Shown: positions 23,910 through 34,870 of the stretch, piece by piece
Layout of the letters: each line of letters opens with the position of its first letter
Position numbering within the stretch: position 1 is the stretch's first letter
Translations under genes and position numbers: made by a program
The notes under the pieces: model-generated
What the model was told of the DNA's origin: nothing
Seen by the model: only the letters and a program-made list of their open reading frames with translations
Database searches by the model: none
Origin: Siphonodentalium dalli
Lineage: Eukaryota > Mollusca > Scaphopoda > Gadilida > Siphonodentaliidae
NCBI GenBank assembly: GCA_032622095.1
Contig: CP136068.1
Location: 130,395,989-130,459,988, forward strand
Reading direction: 5' to 3'
DNA: 64,000 nt

Positions 23910-24878
23910 TTTTTAGCTCAACCTTGTAAAGTTTGAGCTATTGCCATGGCTTGGTATCTGTCGTCCGTGTGTGTGTGTTCGTGTGTGAGGCATCAACAAT
24001 AGGCTACAGGTCGTACCTTTGGTCTGATCATTATGAAATTTGTCATAGCTGTTGACATGGACATGTAGATGGGAACGTTTTGGGTCAGTTTGGGGTCATT
24101 TGGAAAAAAACATGGCCGCCAGTGGCCATATTGGATTTCAAAAATTCAATCCATTAGCACGGGTTACAGGTCGTACTGTTCGTCTGATCCTCATGAAATT
24201 TGTCATGGATGTTAACATTGACATGTAGATTGGAACGAGTAACTTTGGGGTCGTTCGGACAAAAAAATATGACCGTCAGCAGCCATCTTACTCTTTGCAT
24301 GACTAAATCCTTTGGCACGGGCTACAGGTCGTACCTTTGGTTGGATCATTATGAAATTTGTCATGGCTGTTGACATTGACATGTAGATGGGAATGAGTCA
24401 TTTTGGGGTCATTCGTCAAAAGAACATGGCCTCCAGCGGCCATCGTGGATTTCAAAACTCAATCCATTAGCACGGGCTACAGGCCATACTGACACAATGA
24501 CTCTCCATACCAAATATAAGCTGAATATAGGCCGGATGGTACTTGATAAGAAGACATTTTAACAATTATTATGGATAGAAAAGGTATGGTCCTGTCTCCG
24601 CCCTTGTTGTGTACATGGCACTCAATGACCATCCATACCAAATATAAGCTAGATAGCCCCGATGTTTTTAAGATGTTTTAAGAATTAATATGGACGGAAA
24701 AAGCTTGACCCCTTTTTGACCCGGCGACTCAATTTGAACAAATCAGAAACCCAGTCACCTGGAGACCGTCCACACTATATATAACTCAATTCTGACTTGA
24801 GGTTCTTGAGAAGAAATTGACGGATGTGTAGTGGCGACTATAGCTACACTGGAGACTTTGTCTCACGTGAGCTAAAAA
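23910..24878. mobile_element. TTTTTAGCTCA-ended TIR element with 164-bp-family units
   Basis: The left end TTTTTAGCTCA (23910-23920) is matched by TGAGCTAAAAA (24868-24878). Just inside the left end are a short hairpin around AGTTTGAGCT and a GTCCGTGTGTGTGTG stretch. Three units of the 164-bp family follow, with anchors at about 24111, 24268 and 24425. No transposase is visible. I associate AGCTCA-ended elements with GTCCG-rich interiors with mollusc genomes, from memory. Confidence 0.7.
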
Positions 24879-25019
24879 CCACCACCCTAATCTAATTTCT
24901 AATATGTAATGGCCCGATAATAGAGGAAGTTATTTTTAATGGCATGACTGTCAGATTCACAATTTGGAAGCAACATTTAAGTAATATGTATAACTGCAAT
25001 GCATTGTTTTGTTATATAT
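24879..25019. other. Unassigned spacer
   Basis: No gene recognised. Confidence 0.4.
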
Positions 25020-25940
25020 TCCTTATTGTGGGAGACCTATGTTATGGGTGGCCCCTTTTGGGGAGAATTCATCCATAGTAAACCTAGGGGCTAATCACTA
25101 ACACAAACTGTCCTTGCTAGTCTATTACGCCCGGCTACAAACTGAGCGTAAGTAAATGGCGTCAAAACGAACCAAAAAATGTTGCTAAAATTTCAAATTG
25201 TGGGACATCTATCACATTTGTGGCACCTAGCTATTCGTGAATTCCTCCATAGCAACCATAGCAACTATTCGTGAATTCGTCCATAGCCACCATAGGGGCA
25301 AATTGCTGCCAAAAAAGTACCGGAATAACCCATTATATCAGGCCACAATTTGGGCGTAAGTATAGTCTGGCGTCAAAACCGACTCTAAACTATTGCAAAA
25401 TTCCTGATTTTGGTAAACCTATGCAATTGGAGGTCCCTTTCAGAAAAGTACACTGGTCGCCCATTTCATCCGGCCACAAATTGGGAGTAAGTGGAGTCTG
25501 GTATCCTAACGAACCCTAAAATATCGCTAAATTTCCAATTTTGGGGTGAATTCGCCCAAAACCACCATAGGGCCAAATTACTATCAAAAACGCATCCGGC
25601 TAGCCCATTATTTCCGGCCACAAATTGGGCGTAAGTAGAGTATGTATATATGCAAACGGGCTCTAAAATGAAGCTAGACTCCCGATTGTAAGATACATAT
25701 GTCATTGCTTCATGGCCCATCTTGGTGTGAATTCGTCCATAGCCCCCTTAGGGGCAATTACTGTCAAAACAATTTCCGATCAATGGATATGTGGCCACTT
25801 TTGGGGTGACTCCGCCTATAGCGAACCTATGGCCAAATTATTGTCAAAAAGTACCCGGTTAGCCCATTATAGCGGCCACAAATGGGGAGTAAGTAGAGTC
25901 TGGCGTCACAACGGAACCTAAAATGTTGCTATACTTTCCT
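25020..25940. repeat. Irregular tandem repeat (GGGCGTAAGTAGAGTCTGG family)
   Basis: The motif GCGTAAGTA or GAGTAAGT recurs at about 25147, 25355, 25487, 25630 and 25888. Conserved neighbours are GAATTCGTCCATAGCC, GGGGCAAATTACTGTCAAAA and CCCATTATATCGGCCACAAAT. Spacing varies from 130 to 260 bp through internal deletions. Non-coding. Confidence 0.8.
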
Positions 25941-25944
25941 GATT

Positions 25945-28186
25945 GTGGGAGACCTTTCTAAATTTGATAAAAATGGGTTTAGTCACGGATTGCCACCACA
26001 CTTATACAATAACACCCATGGTATGAGGAGTCTAATCGTGTGGCTTAAATCTGTCAACAGTGGCGTAATTCGATTCAGGGGTGCACTGAAAGGGAGAGGG
26101 GCACCAAAATTGATGCATAATGTTTTTAGCGCCAATTTACACCAAATTGATACACATTATTATCCATGATACGAAGACTCAAATCGTGTGATCTAAAAAC
26201 ACGTCATATCGGTGCTGTTTGGATGAGAAATGGGGTGGGATGGGCACTAAATTTGATAAAAATTTGTTTAGTCGCCTATTAGCACCAAACTTATAAATAA
26301 CCATCTCCATGCAATCAGGAGTCTTATTGTGTGGTTTAAGGATGTCACAAGTTGGGATGCACAGAGGGTGAAAGGGACACACAAAATTATAAACAATATC
26401 TAGCACCGATTTCCCCAAGATTTATACATATTCTTCTCCGTGTAGTTTAGATACGCCAGATTGGTGTCGTTTGGGGTGAGAGATGGGGGCACTAAATTTG
26501 ATACGAATTTGTATACTCGCCAATTATATATAGCATTTCCTTGGTGAGCCTAAGTGTGTGGTTTAATGATGACAAACGAGGCGCCGCTTGAGTTCGAAAT
26601 AGGGACAGGAGGGTCACAACAAATGATAAAAAAAAAAATATAGTTCTAACTACAAGCAAATTCATACACATTCTTCTCAAATAGTGCATGTTTAAACGGC
26701 CACATGTGGTGCCTAGATATATTTGTGACTAATTTTCTGACTATATATGTCCTATATATGACACCACGGGGTACAATCGAGATGGCACCAAGGCGGCATA
26801 AGAGGGGTAACATTTTACGAGGAAGATAATGGCGCAGGTTAAAATTTTCTAAAGTGACGCTGTTGGTATCAGGGGCAGAAAAAGAAGAGGGCAGCAAAAA
26901 ACAAAAAACAAAATGATGTGATAGATTTGTCACTTATTTCCACCAAACTTATACATAATCAACTCTGGGATATGGCGCCGTTCAAGTCAGGGGTGCACGG
27001 GGCCATCAACAATTGATTTAATAAACTATTTTATCGCAGATTTCTACCAAATTGATATAGTTGTCTTCTCCGTGATACGAGGAATATAATCGTGTGATTT
27101 AAAGACGTCAAATTAGTGCCGTTTAGGTGAGAGATGGGTGGGGTGTCATAACTATAATAATAATTTGTGTACTACCGATTATCACCAAACTTATATACAA
27201 TAATCTCCATTATATCATGCATCCATGAGTCTAATGGACGTGTTTTAAATGTGTCAAAACTGGCGTCGTTAAAGTCATGCATGAGGAGGGGAGTTGCACC
27301 AAAGCTGATACAAATATATTTAGCACTAATTTCCACCAAATTCATACATGTACATGTTCTTCTCTAATGATACGGTGTATTAAATCACATTTGGTGCCGT
27401 TTGGGTCATGGATAGCGAGAAAAGATGCATTAGCATTGATAAAATTGCCATTCGACGATATCCACCGGTCATCCCCCAGGCCATCTCCATATCGTTTTAA
27501 GTAGTTTTTGGCATTCAAATTTCACAATCTCGACAAATGGTGACACATTTAAGTCACTTGAACAATTATATCTTCTGAACTCGGAATGAGGACATTCATA
27601 TAATGAGCCAGCAAACAATACATAGAAGAACGCATTAACAGTATATTTATCATTCCATTTAAGAGATACACATTTTCTTGCAACTGAGAGAACTCGAACC
27701 GTGAGATTATTGCATATTAAATTGGCTAATATACATATATTATAACAAAATTGTCTGTTCCATCCAGTATCTTCGTCTTGATATGATAGCCCGGTGTCCC
27801 CAAAATCTTAGTCTAACCCACTAGATTGATAGATACATATCTATATGTAAAATCATGTTGTCGTCTTTTATTTTTGCTGGCTAATGTGTTTATGATATTC
27901 ATGTTTCATCTTATAACGTCTAAACTACACGCAGTTGTAAATAAATAAATACTTCTCTATTGGTGGAACGGATTAATCGCGATAAACAAAATGACAATCG
28001 ACAACGTGAGCCACTAATAATATTCTATGAGCAATAATCATGTTTTGTGATGCTATTTGAACATAAAATTTAAGAGAATACGTGTAACACTTTGAGCAAG
28101 AGTATTCTCTATTCCCACCAAATATCCACATCATGCAGATGATTTCACATCACTTTAACCTGGGCAACGGCGGGTAACCCTGCTAG
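25945..28186 (+). mobile_element. Helitron-like element, copy 1 (body and 3' end)
   Basis: The body (25945-27490) is an irregular repeat with CCACCAAACTTATACA, GTGTGATTTAAAGACG and GTTTGGGTGAGAGATGG. It is nearly the same as the body at 62.2-64 kb, in the same orientation. Both share the block ACAATCGAGATGGCACCAAG. The right end at 28157-28186 is a short stem (ACCTG/CGGGT around GGCAACGG), then seven bases and CTAG followed by T, the layout of a Helitron 3' terminus. 27491-28150 carries no gene. No Rep/helicase frame is present, so it would be non-autonomous. Joining body and 3' end into one element is inference. Confidence 0.5.
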
Positions 28187-28282
28187 TTTATGATAAAATC
28201 GGAAATGAGCCGGAATTTCCATTTATTTATGAAAGTAAGCTATAGTCGCTATCCTATTGAGGGAACATTCCGCTTTTTGTTG

Positions 28283-28545
28283 ATATATGCAGATACTTTG
28301 TCGATATACTTATGTAGATATTTTGTCTTTATATGCAGATACCCTGTCATTATATATAGATACTTTGTCTTTATATGCAGATAGTTTGTCAATATATGCA
28401 GATAATTTGTCGATATATGTAGATACTTTGTCTTTATATGTAGATACTTTGTCATTATATGTAGATATGTTGTCATTATATGTAGATATGTTGTCTTTAT
28501 ATGCAGATATTTTGTCGTTATATGCAGATATTCACTGGAGAGAGA
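28283..28545 (+). repeat. 21-bp tandem array, left
   Basis: About 12 units of ATGCAGATACTTTGTCTTTAT-type sequence. Because 21 is divisible by three, several frames stay open: a heptad YADTLSL in one, MQILCHY in another, and KYLHIMT on the minus strand. The frame continuing into the LINE at its right edge is chimeric. Confidence 0.9.
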
Positions 28546-30295
28546 TTATATAGTTTCAGTCGTGTTACACCAGAGCAAGTTATAACAGTTATGAAGTCTA
28601 CATGTATGTCACCCACAACGTGTGCTTTGGATCCTATTCCAACCGAACTCCTCATACAAAACATTGATTTAATAGCGCCGGCAATTGCGGATTTAATCAA
28701 TTCTTCAATGACGGAGGGCATCGTGCCTCAAAACTTTAAAGAGGCCCTTGTCATACCGCTTTTGAAGAAGGCGAACATGGATCAAAATGTCCTAAAAAAT
28801 TACAGACCGGTATCCAACCTTCCATTCGTCTCTAAAGTTCTTGAGCGGATGGTTCTGTATCAATTAAGGAATCATCTGAATAAAAACAATCTCAACGAAC
28901 CATTTCAGTCAGCTTATCGAAAGGACCACAGTACGGAAACTGCTTTAATTCGCATCACGAACGATCTACTGTGTGCAGCAGATGATGGCCTTGTCTCCGC
29001 CATAGCATTCCTCGACAATTTCAGCGGCATTCGATACGATTGACCATCAGATTCTCACCCAACGCTTGTCAGATACATTTGGAGTTTCTGGCACAGTCCT
29101 ATCCTGGTTCACTTCTTATCTAACTGGTCGGACGCAAACTGTGGTGATTGGTGACGCGTGTTCGAAATCGCGATATATTCGATACGGTGTTCCACAGGGC
29201 TAGGTTCTGGGACCCGTTTTATATTCGGCATACACACAACCTCTCGGAAGCATAATAGCTGGTAACGGTATCAGCTACCACATGTATGCTGATGATACCC
29301 AGATGTTCATTTCTTTTAAGCAGTGCGATATAGACTTAAAACTCGCACATTTGCAGTCAGGGGTGATGCAAGTCAAACAGTGGATGGAGGTGAACAAACT
29401 TCACATCAACGAGAACAAAACTGAACTAATGTTTTGTGGCACGGATCAGCGGTTACAAGGTTACCTCCCTACGCATTGGAAGCGCCGACATCGAATTCTC
29501 AGATAACGCCAAAAATTTAGGAGTGATTTTAGACAAAGGACTGTCCATGAAGTCCCATATAAACACACTGTGCAAGTCCTTATTTCTGGAACTTCGGCGT
29601 ATTTCTCATATGCGATCACATCTGTCGGTAGAATCCACGAAGACTTTGATCTCTTCATTTGTATTTTCACGACTGGATTATTGCAATGCTCTATTCGCTG
29701 GTCTGCCACAAGATCAATTGGCAAAGCTGCAGAGAATAATTAACATTTCGGCTCGCATTGCTCTGCGAAAACATAAATTTGACCACGTCACACCTCTTCT
29801 CGCGAAACTACACTATCTTTCAATTGAAGCTCGAATTGATTATAAATGTGCCACTTTTTGTTATAGGAAATTCTCAAATGACATCACAAAGCCTTTGCCG
29901 GTTTATATTGACTCTATTCTCAATATGTACTCTCCGCCGCGCGAATTGCGATCAGAAGATCTAAATCTGATGGCTGTTCCTAGACGTGACTCGGAAAACT
30001 ACGGAAGACGATCATTTGAATATCATGCTCCGTCCGTCTGGAATGGGCTACAGGCCGACACAAAGAAAGCCGATACCATGGACACTTTTAAAACATTACT
30101 TAAATCGGAACTTTTCAAATTCTACTATGGAAACGTCGTCCCTGAGAGTGATGCCTCTTAGTTCTGCATATGTTTATTACGTGACCCACTTGTATATTGC
30201 ATATTTGTGCGTGAACTTGTGTTGTGGCCGAGCGCTTTTGGCCTTTTGGGAAAAGCGCTATATAAATGTTCTCTATTATTATTATTATTTGTATG
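28546..30295 (+). mobile_element. 5'-truncated, broken L2/CR1-like LINE
   Basis: Reverse transcriptase of a non-LTR retrotransposon. The frame shows ALDPIPTELL, YRPVSNLPFVSKVLERM, QSAYRKDHSTETAL, a motif A region (AFDTIDH) entered through a frameshift at about 29030, YGVPQG with an in-frame TAG at 29201 where VLGP follows, and the catalytic YADD at 29285-29296. A second frameshift lies near 29455. A thumb and C-terminal region follow (NLGVILD, SRLDYCNAL, PSVWNGLQ) and end at 30158. The tail GCGCTATATAAAT, then ATTATTATTATT (30251-30290), is typical of L2/CR1-group 3' ends. The apurinic endonuclease domain is missing, so this is a 5'-truncated dead copy. Its 5' edge abuts the 21-bp array, so it either inserted into that array or was captured with it. 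Confidence 0.9.
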
Positions 30296-31731
30296 CTGGT
30301 AGGCCTACCTTGCTTTTTGTGCAAATATCTGTTATTTTTTTCTTCATAAGCAAAAAGAAAACAAATATTAAATTGATAGTATTTCCGTGAAATTTCCGTT
30401 TCAAGAACACATGTTCATTCCTGCTTTTGTACGATTTCGGATGATGTAGGTTTCTTTTTCACGCGACTATGTACGACCATGGAATGATGGAAGATATTCT
30501 TAACAAGAAAACCATAATCAGAAATGGTAACGCCCTCAATATCATATTATTAGCCATAAATATAAATTATAATATAAAATATATTGGTTACATGAATTCA
30601 CCGCCTCAGAATTCCGTTAAAACAACTAATCCTTCGAATTATTACAAACATATACGGTTTATTACTGCAGGTTTCTCATTCACCACACCGGAAAGCTTCT
30701 AAATGCGGATCAAAAATCGGAGGTATTGTGTTCCCGCCAAGAGTGCATGGTCCAGCCATTGTTCATACCTAAACATCGAAAGCAATTAACGTGGTCATAA
30801 TTGTTACACACTGCAACTATAAGACATCCAGCGGATACGCACCCCACGAAAACCCGAAATGTGTTGTCCTGCGAGAAATCCCATCGCTATAGCTCAATTT
30901 GACACGGCCAGATTAGACTTCCTACAATATCCATAAACAAGATCATATATTATATACCCATGATTTTAATTATATAATATAAAATATATTGGTTTCGCGA
31001 ATGACCAACTCAAAATAACAATAACAACCAGCACCTAATTAACGAACCGGCGACCAACTCAGCCGTCTCCGACCATGCACAACCATCAGTGTGCTGCAGA
31101 ACGAAACTATCTATAAAAGTTGAAATATAAAATTTACAAATTATCTTTTAAATTTCTTTTATTGGTAATTGACATAGCTTGTCACAAACCAAAAATCAAG
31201 ATTATTGACATAATAATGTAAAGGACAATAAACGAAATTGAAATTCCCAAGTACACCTTTTACCTGTGACCGGTGATCGCGCAGTTCGACTTTTAAATAA
31301 ATAAACCGGAAAAACAAATTTTCTATTTACAAAACGCTCATCGGCCCACGTCTTTCTAATATTTGGCAACCAGTATACACGCGGGCGTGCTAAAAAGCTA
31401 AATTTGGATAGGCTAACTGATTTCAGATTTTAAGCGCATTTTTTCCGGAACATTAAGTTGCAATAAACAAGTGGAGCGCGTCACGGAACGGACCACGTGC
31501 AGAAAATTCCACGTATATCATAATTGACACAAAACTGAACTAATATGATTCGCATAATAATCTTATCGCCTGATAAATATACACATAGGCAAATAGTGAT
31601 AACAACAAATGGTGAACTTTAATTTCAGTCAGCCACCTGGAATGAGATCGGTTCCGTTTGTCTTCCATCTTGGCTTCCGCAAAATGGACACAACATATGA
31701 TATCATGGAACGAACGTATAATGAAAAGAAT
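30296..31731. other. No recognisable gene
   Basis: AT-rich sequence between the LINE and the right 21-bp array. Nothing is recognised beyond short direct words such as TATAATATAAAATATATTGG (about 30565 and 30974). Confidence 0.5.
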
Positions 31732-32020
31732 CCGCATATAATGACAAAGTATCTGCATATAATGACAAAGTATCTGCATAGAAAGACAAAATATCTGCAT
31801 ATAATGACAAAGTATCTACATATAATGACAAAGTATCTGCATATAATGACAACGTATCTGCATATAATGACAAAGTGTCTGCATATAAAGACAAAATATC
31901 TACATATAATGACAGGGTATCTGCATATAAACAAAGTATCTACATATAATGACAAACTATCTGAATATAATGACAAAGTATCTGCATCTAATGACAAAGT
32001 ATCTGCATCTAATGACAATC
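31732..32020 (-). repeat. 21-bp tandem array, right (inverted)
   Basis: About 13 units of CTGCATATAATGACAAAGTAT, the reverse complement of the array at 28283-28545. The 156-residue frame on the plus strand is the repeat heptad KYLHIMT, not a gene. Confidence 0.9.
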
Positions 32021-32589
32021 GGCAATATAAGGCAGCTATGGCGTTCCATACAAAACAATTTAGTCTCAGTATATTATAATATTACTCGACATAATTATGT
32101 AAGGGAGCCGATATGTGTTTATATAGGGGTGACGCATATTGGGAGGGAGCCAAGTCACAAGCCCTTGTGGTTCATAATTCCTGTTAATTTATATTAGTTT
32201 CAACATTATGAATATTCCATGTTCAAAAAGCTAACTTATTTCATCAATTATAACAGCATTATATGCATGCATGCGTGTATTCGCGTTTCCGAGTTGTTGA
32301 ATAAAATAATTTTGAAAGTTATTTAGAGTTCACGTGTTTTCACGAAAATAATAGTAAAAATAGGGAAAATGCAACAGAACAGTTATTAGTCCAAGTTTGG
32401 CATAACAATAAAACGGATAAAGTTAGAATTTGGTCTTGTTGCTAGGGTAATGTAATTGCATAGCACAACACAATCAACATGAGAGGAATGGGGAGGGAAA
32501 CATGAATGTGGACACAAAGTTTCTGGCGGTCTAAACCCTTTCACTCGAAAATGTTCTAAAAACATTGTTTTAGTTCAATTTATGCAAAT
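32021..32589. other. No recognisable gene
   Basis: Nothing recognised. Confidence 0.45.
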
Positions 32590-32767
32590 TTGGCATATCT
32601 AATTTGACCTTGACCTTTGACCTTGACAGAGGTAACTAGAAAAGTGCCAACAATGATTTTATTTATCGGGGTATCCCATGGCACATTATTAACAGTGTTG
32701 GCATATGGTACTAAAAATGTTTACAAAAATTGTTCAGCCACAGTTTCTCTGACCTGCCTCCTGACTA
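32590..32767. repeat. Dispersed AGGTCA-rich repeat, copy 2 (inverted)
   Basis: The reverse complement of blocks at 23010-23170: TTTGACCTTGACCTTTGACC, then TGCCAACAAT, then CATATGGTACTAAAAATGTT, then GCCTCCTGACTA. Its edge provides the TATATAAG at 32766, just upstream of the caspase-associated array. Confidence 0.75.
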
Positions 32768-32831
32768 TATAAGAAGGCAGTGCAACTCGTCGAAATTGAT
32801 CATAAGTGGTGTAAAATCAATTTAATGGTGA

Positions 32832-33408
32832 CTACCAATCCATGCTAGCGTACTAAAGAGATATGGTTCTAATTTCGCGAAGCCCTCTCACAGGCCACCA
32901 ATCCATGAGAGCAGACTAACCCGTGATGACTCTAATTTCAGGAAGCCCTCAGCGGGGCATCAATTCATGCGTGAGAGCGGAATAAACCGAGATGATTCTG
33001 ATTCCAGGAAGCCCTCAACCAGGCCACCAATCCATGCTATATAGCCGACTAACCAGAGAGTATTACCCAATATCAGGAATCTCTCGCCCAGGCCATCAAT
33101 CCATGATAGCGGACTAACCGACATGATTATAATTTCAGAAAACTGTCACACAGGCCACCATGCAATGATCGTGGACCAACCCGAGATAAATATAATTTCA
33201 GAAAAATGTTCCACAGGCCAACATTCAATGATCGCGGACTAACCCGAGATGATTATCATTTCAAGAAACTGGTCCCAGACCAACATTCAATAATCGCGGA
33301 CTAACCCAAGATGATTATAATTTCAGGAAACTGGTCCCAGGCCAAGCAACAATCAATGATCGCGGACTAACCCGAGATGATTATAATTTCAGGAAGCTGT
33401 CAACAATC
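32832..33408 (+). repeat. 63-bp (21-codon) tandem array leading into a caspase exon
   Basis: Nine or ten units of 62-66 bp have anchors CCAATCCATG/CAATGAT at about 32836, 32898, 32958, 33016, 33094, 33155, 33219, 33281, 33346 and 33402. One plus-strand frame reads related peptides such as RDDSNFRKPS and RPPIHESRLT, or DDYNFRKLSHRPP and NDRGLTR. It is open from 32832 to about 33025, is broken by a stop and length changes, and is open again for about 130 bp from 33123. The last unit runs into the caspase segment: ATTTCAGGAAGCTG and CAATCGATGATAGCG belong to both. The first unit (IHASVLKRYG) resembles the exon itself (IDDSDLKRYA). The unit is therefore either a coding linker repeat now decaying, or multiplied copies of the intron-exon border. 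Confidence 0.8.
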
Positions 33409-33613
33409 GATGATAGCGATCTGAAACGCTATGCAATTGCAAATAGTCGCTTTGCTCTGATAATAAACAACATCAAAACCGGTTCCAAAGAGCGAGAAGG
33501 TGCTGACGCTGATGTGGTTTCTCTTACGGCGAGATTCGAGGAACTTGATTTCCTTGTCACTGTAAAAACGGAGCAGACAGTACAAGAAATGAAAACAATA
33601 CTAAATGACGAAG
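33393..33613 (+). CDS. Caspase p20 N-terminal exon (partial gene)
   Basis: A 221-nt open segment starts after ATTTCAG at 33392 and ends at a strong donor (GAAG/GTGAGC, 33614). It encodes KLSTIDDSDLKRYAIANS, then RFALIINNIKTGSKEREGAD, then ADVVSLTARFEELDFLV, then TVKTEQTVQEMKTILND. This matches the start of the cysteine-protease p20 subunit of caspases: hydrophobic-INN, Arg-x-Gly-x-D-x-D, Leu-x-x-x-Phe-x-x-L-x-F-x-V, then T-x-x-E-M. Caspases act as Asp-specific proteases in apoptosis or immunity. The catalytic His and Cys would be encoded by later exons, and none is recognisable in the following 30 kb. The frame runs past the donor only into an intronic-looking 69-bp repeat. Partial gene, exon relic and retained duplicate exon are all possible. 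If the upstream array is coding, the acceptor call is wrong and the frame is longer. Confidence 0.75.
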
Positions 33614-34290
33614 GTGAGCGTATTAAGGTCGGGAAGCTACGTCTTAAAATATTAAACAAAATGAGAGGGACTCTGCGAGTTGGTATGGTTAACAACCCCG
33701 CGAACATACGTCATAAAATATTAAACAAAATGAGAGATCCTCCAATCAGGTGAAGGTTAAGTTGAACAGATACCAAGGCGGAAACGTACGTCATAAAACA
33801 TTAAACACAATGAGAGGGACTCTCCGATCAGATGAGTGATAATAGAGGGTTAAATGCTCATTTCAGAAAGACATTTTGATAGTGTCTACATGCGAGAAGC
33901 CAGGAAGAGCACACAACTCACGGATACATTGTCAATGTAATAAGTTTTACCGTGAACAATGTGTGCTGTCTGATTTATTTTGAGTTCCGTTTGCTCATGA
34001 TATATATATCAAATTCATGGAGCATGGACTCAGCATGAATACGAAAACTAAAATGAATGTTATTCATTAACTGAAAATTCGCTCTTTCTAATAAATCTGC
34101 ACGATCTGGTTTTCTTATCTAGCTAACTATTCAACTGCATTTTAGTTTAAGATGAACTCAATCTCCAATTGCACACATGTTGGTTGTGATATTTCAGGTG
34201 ATAATCACTTGATAACACAGAGCAGCGACATGCGTTATAAAACATTGAACAAAATAAGACAGACTCTCCTATAATTATTGCAGTTTGGGG
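33614..34290. repeat. 69-80-bp repeat downstream of the caspase exon
   Basis: CGTCTTAAAATATTAAACAA with AATGAGAGGGACTCT recurs at 33641, 33710, 33790 and, diverged, at 34232. It begins directly after the splice donor and looks intronic. Confidence 0.75.
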
Positions 34291-34870
34291 TTAACATGGT
34301 CGCAAACCTACACTGAGAAAAACAGTTTGTCACTATGACCAATTTTGGTTATCATTATTCATATTATACTCTAAAATCTCTGTTTTACGGACGTGTTAAC
34401 AGCATTAGCCATATGTTATGAATGGCATACTGTGGTGGACACATGTTTAGATACATACTTGATGCATTCTTGTATAATCGTTTAGTTGTATCATTACTCA
34501 TATATATACTCTCAAATAACTGTTATACAGAGGAAATAAAGGTATTAGCATAATGTCATGAAAGGCTTACTGTGGTGGACTCATGTATACTTACTATTGT
34601 AAACAGTACCATTTTACCATCGTTCAATTGTAGTATTTTTAAAGAAATATATTCTAAACTCTCTGCAATATGGAGAAATCAAAATGTCACTATTGGATTT
34701 ATTGTGGGGAATTGAAATTATTGCATTATTTATCGATTTACAACTAGTAATATCAACTAGACAAGCGAAATAACTCGTCACAACGCCAACAAACGTAAGA
34801 AAACTTAAGTTCGTAATATTTCTTGATGCCATTCATATTGGGTTGTTTGCCAATGTAAAAAGTACCACGC
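34291..34870. repeat. Two diverged copies of a ~140-bp unit
   Basis: The words ACTGTGGTGGACACATG (34427) and ACTGTGGTGGACTCATG (34569) each follow a CATGAA-type word by a similar distance. CTCTAAAATCTCTG and CTCTCAAATAACTG also recur. Non-coding. Confidence 0.55.

Noticed and set aside
28249-32079. Long open frames rich in YADTLSL, MQILCHY or KYLHIMT as proteins
   Set aside because: They are multi-frame read-through of a 21-bp tandem repeat, open on both strands, with no independent support.
32832-33408. CRISPR-like array
   Set aside because: Units are contiguous diverged tandem copies without unique spacers, in a eukaryotic context.
33614-33753. Continuation of the caspase reading frame past 33614
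   Set aside because: The frame continues only into a 69-bp repeat (LKILNKMR twice) that does not resemble caspases, and a strong donor lies at the junction.
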